This document shows, piece after piece, positions 7,987-14,701 of a stretch of 64,000 nucleotides of DNA (the stretch's first letter is position 1; each line of letters starts with the position of its first letter). The position numbers and the translations under genes were made by a program. Source of the DNA: a virus; IMG/VR virus record IMGVR_UViG_3300012920_009134, positions 35,732 through 99,731 of that record; one strand, given 5' to 3'. A model generated the notes under the pieces. It was not told the DNA's origin. It made no database searches and saw nothing but the letters and a program-made list of their open reading frames with translations.

Positions 7987-8852
7987 TGAAGTTAGGTATT
8001 ATTGGAAATGGTTTTGTTGGTAACGCAATTGCACATGCTTTTATTCCATGCATGGAGGTAAAGATATATGACAAAAATCCAGATAAGTGCTTTAACGAAC
8101 TTGCTGATGTTGTTAATGATTCAGATGTGGTGTTCATATCGGTTCCAACCCCAATGACTCAAGAGGGGTTGATAGACTTGTCGATTGTACATGGCGTCTT
8201 TGAGGAAATCGAGTCTGTCAAGACTAATGAATCTAGACCTATTTTTGTTTTAAAATCAACAGTTGTACCAGGTACTACGAGAAAAATAAAACAAAAACAT
8301 CCCAATTTGCAGATCGTTTTTAATCCTGAGTTTTTGACAGAGCGACATGCTCGATTCGACTTTTTGAATCAAAGCAGGATTGTTCTTGGTTTTGAGGAGG
8401 ATCTTCAACCTGGACAAAGAAATCTTACAGTTGATAAGGTTAAGAAACTGTATGATCTTAGGTTTTCTGGAAACAACTTTATTACAACAAATTACGAGAC
8501 GGCAGAAATGATTAAGTATTTTAATAACCTCTTTTTTGCGGTAAAGGTATCTTTTATGAACGAAATGAAGTTAGTTGCAGACAAACTTGAAACAGTAAAC
8601 TGGGACAAGGCGGTAAGGGGTTTTGTTTCGGATGGGCGCGTGGGAGATTCGCATTTGCAAGTCCCTGGTCCAGATGGTAAGTGTGGTTTTGGTGGTTCGT
8701 GTTTCCCTAAAGATATAAACGCATTCATGACATTTGCTGATTCTATTGGATTAGATTTGGCAGTGTTGAAGGGTGCGTGGAAAACAAATCTAAATGTAAG
8801 ACCAGAGAAAGACTGGGAAAATCTAAAAGGAAGGGCAATATCGGATGACTAA
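7986..8852 (+). CDS. UDP-glucose/GDP-mannose dehydrogenase family, short form
   Basis: A 288-residue nucleotide-sugar dehydrogenase. The NAD Rossmann motif GIIGNGFVGNA is at residues 4-14, followed by ISVPTPM, the FNPEFLTERHA stretch, and AEMIKYFNNLFFAVKVSFMNEM, the central helix with its conserved lysine. The catalytic cysteine is C239 in GFGGSCFPKD. Typical Ugd proteins are 390-450 residues; here the third, NDP-sugar-binding domain is missing. Known members oxidise the C6 alcohol of UDP-glucose, UDP-GlcNAc or GDP-mannose to a uronic acid. Whether the short form is active alone is uncertain, although the active-site residues are intact. It overlaps the next gene by 8 bases. Confidence 0.85.
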   Translation: MKLGIIGNGFVGNAIAHAFIPCMEVKIYDKNPDKCFNELADVVNDSDVVFISVPTPMTQEGLIDLSIVHGVFEEIESVKTNESRPIFVLKSTVVPGTTRKIKQKHPNLQIVFNPEFLTERHARFDFLNQSRIVLGFEEDLQPGQRNLTVDKVKKLYDLRFSGNNFITTNYETAEMIKYFNNLFFAVKVSFMNEMKLVADKLETVNWDKAVRGFVSDGRVGDSHLQVPGPDGKCGFGGSCFPKDINAFMTFADSIGLDLAVLKGAWKTNLNVRPEKDWENLKGRAISDD

Positions 8853-9243
8853 AAGAGCAATGTTTATTGGTAGATGGCAACCATTTCATAATGGCCATAA
8901 GTGGTTGATTAACCAAAAACTAGGAGAAGGCAAACCAATCTTGATCGCGGTTAGGGATATCCCACCAGATGAAAAGAATCCGTTTACGACGGAGCAAACT
9001 GTAGAAATGATACAAAAGGTATACAGTGAACAAGATGTGGAGGTAGTTTGTATCCCAGACATTGAAAGTGTTAACTGGGGTCGTGGCGTTGGGTATGGAC
9101 TTAACGAGCACGTACCACCACAGAACATTGGATTCATTTCGGCAACAGGAATCAGAAACAACATCAAGGATGGTGTGGATTCTTGGCGAGAAAACGTAGA
9201 TCCGTCCATCCAAGAGATGGTCGTAAGGTATTTAGGAGAATAA
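8845..9243 (+). CDS. HxGH nucleotidyltransferase (NMN adenylyltransferase-like)
   Basis: A 132-residue protein of the nucleotidylyltransferase alpha/beta-phosphodiesterase superfamily. The ATP-binding GRWQPFHNGH at residues 9-18 carries the HxGH signature, and ISATGIRNNI near residue 99 matches the ISxTxIR triphosphate motif. This layout is closest to NadM/NadR-type NMN adenylyltransferases and to cytidylyltransferases, and is about 40 residues shorter than most NadM. Phages often carry NadR-like genes for NAD salvage, which would feed the NAD-dependent dehydrogenase next door. The APS kinase gene begins two bases after it, so a link to sulfate activation was considered, but ATP sulfurylase-specific motifs are not visible. 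Confidence 0.72.
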   Translation: MTKRAMFIGRWQPFHNGHKWLINQKLGEGKPILIAVRDIPPDEKNPFTTEQTVEMIQKVYSEQDVEVVCIPDIESVNWGRGVGYGLNEHVPPQNIGFISATGIRNNIKDGVDSWRENVDPSIQEMVVRYLGE

Positions 9244-9244
9244 A

Positions 9245-9787
9245 GTGAGCGGTATTTTTATACAAATGACAGGAATGAGCGGTGCTGGTAAGTCTACTAT
9301 GACTTTTCTTGCACAAACCAGACTCAGAGAAATGGGTCACAATGTAGAGGTGATTGATGGTGATGAGTATAGGGAAGGATTATGTAAGGATTTGGGATTT
9401 TCAAAAGAAGACAGGAATACGAATATTAGGAGATTGTCTTTCGTTGGGAAGGTGTTGTCTAGAAATGATGTGGTGTGTATAATGTCCGCTATAAATCCAT
9501 ACGACAGCGTCAGGAGAGAAGTTCAAGCAAACAATCCCTTGTCCAAAATAGTGTATGTTAAGTGTGAAATAGACACACTGATAGATAGAGATCCAAAAGG
9601 ACTATATCGAAGAGCACTTTTGCCAAAGGGTGATCCTGACCACATTCCAAATTTTACAGGTATTTCGGATCCTTTCGAGGTTCCAAAGAATGCAGACTTG
9701 GTTATTGATACAGAAAAGCAAACTGTAGATAAATCAGTTGATGTGTTGGTGGATTTTATATTAAAAAACTTAGGAGAAAAAAAATGA
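9245..9787 (+). CDS. cysC: Adenylylsulfate (APS) kinase
   Basis: A 180-residue APS kinase, close to the usual 180-200. The Walker A loop is GMSGAGKST at residues 10-18. VIDGDEYREGLCKDLGFSKEDR and NTNIRR follow, the hallmark APS-binding region, with DPKGLYRRA near residue 116 and FTGISDPFEVP near 137 forming the lid and second APS site. CysC phosphorylates APS to PAPS, the universal sulfate donor. The start is GTG 9245, preceded by TTAGGAGAATAAA. In context it should feed the sulfotransferase at 6434-7120. No ATP sulfurylase is evident in the window, so APS would come from the host. Confidence 0.9.
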   Translation: MSGIFIQMTGMSGAGKSTMTFLAQTRLREMGHNVEVIDGDEYREGLCKDLGFSKEDRNTNIRRLSFVGKVLSRNDVVCIMSAINPYDSVRREVQANNPLSKIVYVKCEIDTLIDRDPKGLYRRALLPKGDPDHIPNFTGISDPFEVPKNADLVIDTEKQTVDKSVDVLVDFILKNLGEKK

Positions 9788-9984
9788 AATTATCAAATCA
9801 AGCATTGGGTGCTATTATGTTGGCGTTGCAAAACTCTTTAATGAAACAGACAGATATTGTTCCAGTGTTGAGAGATTTTGATTTAATGTTGGGGGAAAAT
9901 GAGGAGATTATTGTTCTTAATCCGCCAACCTTAGATGCTAGTGATATGCCCGTTGAAAATAAAAACACAGTTGGGAGCGACTAG
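9784..9984 (+). CDS. Small hypothetical protein
   Basis: A 66-residue protein overlapping the APS kinase stop by 4 bases, with a strong GGAG 8 bases upstream. It begins with a predicted amphipathic helix (LSNQALGAIMLALQNSLM) and then an acidic stretch with a conserved-looking VLRDFDLML. I do not recognise a family. Position at the boundary between the sugar block and the small regulatory genes suggests a phage accessory function, nothing more. Its reality rests on the RBS, tight spacing and + strand placement. Confidence 0.65.
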   Translation: MKLSNQALGAIMLALQNSLMKQTDIVPVLRDFDLMLGENEEIIVLNPPTLDASDMPVENKNTVGSD

Positions 9985-10238
9985 TGCCAATTTATCAATA
10001 TCTTTGTTTAGATTGCAAAAAATCTTTTAACGCATTTCACTCTATGAACAAAGAATATGAGGGTACTTGCGGGTTTTGTGAATCTGGCAATGTTGAAAAG
10101 GTCATATCAGACATTTCAGGTATTGTAAGTGAAGATAGGTTTGAGACAAAAGCGGGTGATCTAGTAAAATCTCACATTGAAGAGGCAAAACAGGACATTA
10201 GAAAACAAAAGAAAGAAATGAAAAGAGGGTTCGAATGA
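9984..10238 (+). CDS. FmdB-type zinc-ribbon protein
   Basis: An 84-residue protein starting at GTG 9984, one base overlapping the previous stop. The N-terminus MPIYQYLCLDC followed by a second CxxC gives four cysteines, C8, C11, C29 and C32, the zinc ribbon of the FmdB/regulatory-protein family. After the ribbon comes a charged helix rich in lysine and glutamate. Such small ribbons are common in T4-like marine phages upstream of the gene 55 region and may bind nucleic acid or protein. The zinc ribbon is visible; function is not known. Confidence 0.75.
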   Translation: MPIYQYLCLDCKKSFNAFHSMNKEYEGTCGFCESGNVEKVISDISGIVSEDRFETKAGDLVKSHIEEAKQDIRKQKKEMKRGFE

Positions 10239-10540
10239 TATTGGAAATACTTTTAGTTGTATTTGCTATTTTAATTTTATTTTTAGGATTTTATTCTGTC
10301 AGACTTGCTAGAAGGTTGTTTGTTGTTGGCACCAATCTTGAAGCAGTATACAATATTATATACGCTTTTCGTGCACATGTTGAACAGATCCACGAATCAG
10401 AAATGTTTTATGGGGACATGACGCTTAAATCGTTGATAGATCATTCTAAAGAAGTGTTAGATGAACTCGATAAATATGAAGATTTAATGCAAATCGTAGA
10501 ATCAGAACAGGTTGGAGAGGATGCCGAAGAAGAAGAATAA
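10235..10540 (+). CDS. Small membrane-anchored protein
   Basis: A 101-residue protein with an N-terminal hydrophobic segment at residues 2-22 (ILEILLVVFAILILFLGFYSV), then basic residues, then a soluble mostly helical region ending in a run of acidic residues. This suggests a single-pass inner-membrane protein with its C-terminus in the cytoplasm. It overlaps the FmdB-like gene by 4 bases and the gene 55 homologue by 20 bases. No family recognised. The tight overlap with the sigma-factor gene implies co-expression. Confidence 0.65.
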   Translation: MILEILLVVFAILILFLGFYSVRLARRLFVVGTNLEAVYNIIYAFRAHVEQIHESEMFYGDMTLKSLIDHSKEVLDELDKYEDLMQIVESEQVGEDAEEEE

Positions 10541-11216
10541 AAATTATTATTTCACTAGTGTGCACGAAGAAGCAATAGTGGAATACTGCTCTACTGAATC
10601 TAGAGATGAAAGAGAGAAGTTATATATAAATTACATACAACCCGCCTTTAGTGAGATGGTTGATAAGATTATCTACACTTACAAGTTCACTAACATACCC
10701 AATATCGATGTTCTCAAGGATGATTGCAAGGTTTGGTTGACAACTATCCTTAGCAAATACGACCCCAATAGAGGATCGAAAGCATTTTCATATTTTTCGG
10801 TTATTACAAAACACTGGTTTATACATCAACTTAAAAAGAACTCTACCAAAATTAAAAGAGAAGTTGCATATGAAGAGATTGTAAAAGAAAACCAGCACGA
10901 AAGATTGATATACAATGATGATACGTATTTGAGAGAAAGACAGAAAGCAGAGTTTTGGTATCACTTAAAAGGTGAGGTTGATAGGTGGGCAGATTCTAAT
11001 CTCTTTACAAAAGACAACGAAAAGAAAGTCATCCAAGCAGTAAAGATTTTGCTTGAGAGTGTGCAAGATATAGAAATCTTAAACAAAAAGGCGGTATATT
11101 TGTACCTCCGCGAAATGACTGGATTGAAAACTAAACAGATTGTAAATACACTAAACAAGATGAGGACTAGATATAAGTTCTTTATTTTAAAATATGATCG
11201 CGGAGATAAATTTTAG
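10521..11216 (+). CDS. 55: T4 gp55-like late transcription sigma factor
   Basis: A 231-residue protein read from ATG 10521, with a GGAG just upstream; a TTG at 10512 is possible but unnecessary. The central region contains VWLTTILSKYDPNRGSKAF followed by SYFSVITKHWFIHQLKK, the sigma region 2-like segment that recognises the -10 element in T4 gp55 and its marine homologues. The C-terminal part is helical and basic and ends in an acidic-to-hydrophobic tail. gp55 directs host RNA polymerase to late promoters and needs the sliding clamp and gp33 for activation; neither was found in this window. It would control the large virion block that follows. Confidence 0.82.
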   Translation: MPKKKNKNYYFTSVHEEAIVEYCSTESRDEREKLYINYIQPAFSEMVDKIIYTYKFTNIPNIDVLKDDCKVWLTTILSKYDPNRGSKAFSYFSVITKHWFIHQLKKNSTKIKREVAYEEIVKENQHERLIYNDDTYLRERQKAEFWYHLKGEVDRWADSNLFTKDNEKKVIQAVKILLESVQDIEILNKKAVYLYLREMTGLKTKQIVNTLNKMRTRYKFFILKYDRGDKF

Positions 11217-11233
11217 AAATTGATATTTAGATT

Positions 11234-11536
11234 ATGGAAAAAGATTTAGACAAATACCTAGAAGATGCAACAAGAAATGTGACAGAAGATCGCGCCGCGA
11301 CAAAAGTCTTGTTAACCAACATAATGAAATACATGCAGTCGACTGATGATAGACACAGGGAAGTCGGATTGATAGCGGCAAAATATTTAGAAACACTTCA
11401 GAGATCTAACGAACAGTTGGTTAAGATTGCATCATTAGTTCAGAAAGCAACTAAATCTAGTCTTGATAACTCTATCAGTGATGATGAGAAGGATGAGTTA
11501 TTTGATTTAATCAATAACAACACTGAGGAAGACTGA
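11234..11536 (+). CDS. Hypothetical helical protein
   Basis: A 100-residue acidic, almost wholly helical protein. It begins MEKDLDKYLEDATRNVTEDRAAT and continues with heptad-like leucine/isoleucine spacing through LVQKATKSSLDN. No cysteine motifs, signal peptide or membrane segments are seen. It sits between the late sigma factor and the baseplate peptidase, touching the latter in a TGATG overlap. I considered a gp16-type small terminase or a tail chaperone, but neither is supported by sequence. Function unknown. Confidence 0.6.
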   Translation: MEKDLDKYLEDATRNVTEDRAATKVLLTNIMKYMQSTDDRHREVGLIAAKYLETLQRSNEQLVKIASLVQKATKSSLDNSISDDEKDELFDLINNNTEED

Positions 11537-13266
11537 TGGCGAAACTATCACTTGAAGAAACAGTAAGAAGGTTTATTGATTCTGATGTAACGGGTACTGA
11601 ACTGGATGATTCTGTAAAACCGACCCCAATGACCGGCAAGAGTATTTCTAATTTAGAAGATCGAACATCTTCCGCTACGAGTCCATCTAAGAAGGATGGC
11701 GGTCTTGGCAAAAGAACAGCGATTATTATTCGCTCCATAACGTTGAAGGGTATTCACGAGATTCAAGATCCAAATATAATAGATGTAGGAAAACAAGTTT
11801 CAACTAATACCAATTTTATGGAATGTGTTTTGCATTTCGGGATTCCTGCTGGTTCTACATCTATTACTGTCGATGAACTTGAAAACATCACTAAATTATA
11901 TAGATTTTACCAACTAGGGTCTCACCTTGCAACGGTCACTCCACAGGCGTCTGCAGGAGAGGGATTTGTTGCAGAAGTTGAAATGAGGGGCGTCAACTAT
12001 GGTGTTATAACGGGCATTTTGAATGAAAGTCTTCAGTATGAAGAATCTAAGAGGACCCCCGCAAAGAAACTACACTCTGGTGGTCCCTCATCTAAGCGAA
12101 AGACCGGTCAAAAAACTGGATCTGTCGAGGCACATAAAACTGGTAAAAAGGAAGTAATAGGTGGAGAAAAACCACTTCCAGGAAATACTCAGGATTTCAA
12201 CGATCCCAAATCTTGGGAAGGTCCAGGTCCACCACATACAGAGAAAAGAAAGAAAGCACTTATTGAATTAAGAAAACTCGACAGATCGAACATATTTCCA
12301 ATCGTCAACAATAAGTATGGCATAGTTTATCCCAGTGCAGGAAGCAAGTATAAAACAAAAATGTATAAAGATAAGAGCGATATTCCTTTTCTTGAAGCAC
12401 GTAGAGATAATATAGAATCACATTTTCAGTTAGTTTCAATACCGTTGAAAAATTATAAAGATGAGCAGTTTTATAAATTTAAAGCGAAAATAGGTGCTTA
12501 CGTTGGAGATCTAGTAGAACTGAGAGGGTCAGGCACTTCAACCTGGGGTGCACCTCAAGCAGTGATTGGAACAGAGCGTACTATGAAATCCCTGCGCAAT
12601 ATAGAAAAGATATGGACTGATTTGAGAATCGAAGCACTTAAAGCAGGAAAACCCGATCCAGGGTCTGCTCTTGAGGTTATATCAAACGGTTATAGAAGTC
12701 GTCAAGTTAACTTTTGGAGGTCGATGTCATCAGCCGAACGCAAAACGTTCGAGGATGGGTTGTATTGGATAAGACATGGCAATAAATATACACCTAAGCA
12801 ACTTAATAACTGGGATCATTCCCACACACTCGGACAAGCAGTAGATATACATGCAAATTATGGATTTTTTCAAAGTCAACCAAGAGCATTACGAAAACTT
12901 CACAACATTAACTGGAAAAGAATGATGGTCATACTCTCAAGACTAGTGTGGGCAGGTGATTTTTCTCAAGATGATAAAAAAACAGCCATGGTTGGTTTTG
13001 GGTACGGACTCTATCATTTCCATGTAGGTTTAAGAAGACCAGGATTAATAAATGGAAGACCAGGAACTCACTGGGCATATAGTTCGCCAATAATCCCACC
13101 GGAGTGGAAACAAACAAAACCAGACGCCAAAAAACCAGTTGTTTATCCTTATTTTTCATATGTTGTAAAATATGGAGTGTCTAAGTTTACTGAAGAGATG
13201 AATAAGACTTACCCCAATTGGACGAAAGTTTTAAAAAAACACGGAGTCTATCCGAAGGAATTTTAA
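11536..13266 (+). CDS. Virion protein with C-terminal M15-like peptidase domain
   Basis: A 576-residue protein. Residues 1-60 are Ser/Thr/Lys-rich and probably flexible, and 60-170 form a beta-rich region. Residues about 375-510 look like an M15 (VanY/DD-carboxypeptidase) zinc peptidase: SNGYRSRQVNFWRS at about 383-396, then DHSHTLGQAVDIH at 427-439 supplying H430 and D437, and YHFHVGLR at 493-500 supplying the third histidine. The order GYRS, SxHxxGxAVD, HxH is diagnostic for this clan. It would cut peptide cross-links in peptidoglycan. Placement at the head of the baseplate genes suggests a tail-associated lysin used during DNA injection rather than an endolysin, although the latter is not excluded. 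There is no signal peptide. Confidence 0.72.
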   Translation: MAKLSLEETVRRFIDSDVTGTELDDSVKPTPMTGKSISNLEDRTSSATSPSKKDGGLGKRTAIIIRSITLKGIHEIQDPNIIDVGKQVSTNTNFMECVLHFGIPAGSTSITVDELENITKLYRFYQLGSHLATVTPQASAGEGFVAEVEMRGVNYGVITGILNESLQYEESKRTPAKKLHSGGPSSKRKTGQKTGSVEAHKTGKKEVIGGEKPLPGNTQDFNDPKSWEGPGPPHTEKRKKALIELRKLDRSNIFPIVNNKYGIVYPSAGSKYKTKMYKDKSDIPFLEARRDNIESHFQLVSIPLKNYKDEQFYKFKAKIGAYVGDLVELRGSGTSTWGAPQAVIGTERTMKSLRNIEKIWTDLRIEALKAGKPDPGSALEVISNGYRSRQVNFWRSMSSAERKTFEDGLYWIRHGNKYTPKQLNNWDHSHTLGQAVDIHANYGFFQSQPRALRKLHNINWKRMMVILSRLVWAGDFSQDDKKTAMVGFGYGLYHFHVGLRRPGLINGRPGTHWAYSSPIIPPEWKQTKPDAKKPVVYPYFSYVVKYGVSKFTEEMNKTYPNWTKVLKKHGVYPKEF

Positions 13267-13269
13267 TAA

Positions 13270-14694
13270 ATGATAGCACACGTAAACGTTAAAGGAGATC
13301 AGTATGAAGTAAAGTTGACTGAGGATACCACCGGCGAGGTGATTGAAAAACTTAACCTACAGGGGCAAACATACGAAGACTGGAAGCAGTCTGCTGAGTC
13401 TTCAGGCACGACTGTTATAGAATACAATAACGCACCACTTGTGAAAGAATCCATTCCGGACGAAGGCGGAGTACAGTCTACACAGTCTTCACCACTTCCA
13501 AGTATCCCAGAAAACAAAGAGGACCCTACGCAAGTAGAGGAATATAAGAATTCCTTAAGTGAAGCAAGAAGACTCTATGCTGGTATTTCTGTTGTTCCAC
13601 CAACACCAGGGGAGCAAGACCTTGATGTTGGTCCCAATATAATAATGGAAGACAACAAGGACGGCGAAGGCGGAATAGATGAGACTGATGAAGAAAAATC
13701 TAGTAGAACCGACACTGCAAAGAGGGAGCAAGAAACAACAGAAACGGGGAAGTCTTCACAAGACAAGACCAGTTTATCTGACGAAGAGAAAGAACTCTCT
13801 CAAAACGCAGAAAACTCGGGACTACTGAATAGTGCTCTAGTTGAACCAGTACCAGAGTTTAAGCGCTGCGAAGGGGACTATGTGTATAATGGAAAGAATA
13901 ACCAGTGGATAGTTCTCGGTAGGGACCGCCCTGGTGGGTATAAGACCGGTTATGGTCCTGGAGAGGGCGATACTCAAGCAGGCGCTATTGACATAGTTGT
14001 TGGCAGAATGTCCCCACACCCCAGAATTAAAAACAGGGGCGGATCAAAGGTTAGGGTTAGTCCAATCTTTAACTATGCTTTACATGAAGGTAATCAGGTT
14101 TGCGATGCATCAAGAATATACATTTCACAAAAAACAGATATCGATCAGAACTTCAAACTTGCTAACGGACGTATTGGTAGCAGCATAGCACGAGCAGGAA
14201 TAGCATTAAAATCAGACGCAGTTAGAATCATCGCCAGAGACTCGGGCATCAAATTGGTAACTCAATCTCGCCAGTTAATGAACTCGCAGGGTGGCAAAAG
14301 TTCCAGAGCACCATCAGGCATTGATATTATTGCTGGTAATGATGACGCCAATCTGCAACCAATGGTTTTGGGAAATAATCTTGTTGAAGTGCTTAGAGAA
14401 TACGGAGAGACAATAAATCAGGTAGTTGGTACGGTTACGTCAATAATAGAGAATATAGCAAAACTTGACGTAGCGCTTGCAACTCACTTTCATCCACAAG
14501 CATTTCCCGCAGGTGTGCCAAACATACCATCGCCAAGTCTTGCTCCAGTTGCAGTTGAATCTATTACAAAGTTGATATCTCTCGATACTTTCTCAGCGTA
14601 TGCTGAAAAGTTTAAGTTAGAAAAGATAGAAAAACAGTATTTATCTGCAGGTGCTTTGCAGTCAATAAGAAGTTCGTTTAATAACGTGAATTAG
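13270..14694 (+). CDS. Putative baseplate spike/hub-associated virion protein
   Basis: A 474-residue protein. Residues 1-200 are mostly low-complexity and rich in Glu, Ser, Thr and Asp. The ordered part begins near residue 200 with CEGDYVYNGKNNQWIVLG and continues through DASRIYISQKTDID and SIARAGIALKSDAVRIIARDSGIKLVT, a beta-repeat pattern in which short strands alternate with glycines as in spike beta-helices. Near the C-terminus LATHFHPQAFPAGVPNIPSPS resembles the His-Pro metal-binding end of spike proteins. It lies between a tail peptidase and a giant baseplate protein, which supports the spike idea. The gp5 lysozyme domain of T4 is absent; the peptidase in the previous gene may replace it. 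Confidence 0.55.
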   Translation: MIAHVNVKGDQYEVKLTEDTTGEVIEKLNLQGQTYEDWKQSAESSGTTVIEYNNAPLVKESIPDEGGVQSTQSSPLPSIPENKEDPTQVEEYKNSLSEARRLYAGISVVPPTPGEQDLDVGPNIIMEDNKDGEGGIDETDEEKSSRTDTAKREQETTETGKSSQDKTSLSDEEKELSQNAENSGLLNSALVEPVPEFKRCEGDYVYNGKNNQWIVLGRDRPGGYKTGYGPGEGDTQAGAIDIVVGRMSPHPRIKNRGGSKVRVSPIFNYALHEGNQVCDASRIYISQKTDIDQNFKLANGRIGSSIARAGIALKSDAVRIIARDSGIKLVTQSRQLMNSQGGKSSRAPSGIDIIAGNDDANLQPMVLGNNLVEVLREYGETINQVVGTVTSIIENIAKLDVALATHFHPQAFPAGVPNIPSPSLAPVAVESITKLISLDTFSAYAEKFKLEKIEKQYLSAGALQSIRSSFNNVN

Positions 14695-14701
14695 GTTTAG
14701 T

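Noticed and set aside
8845-9243. ATP sulfurylase identity for the HxGH protein next to APS kinase
   Set aside because: The GRWQPFHNGH and ISATGIR pattern fits NMN-type adenylyltransferases, and ATP sulfurylase-specific motifs and length are missing.
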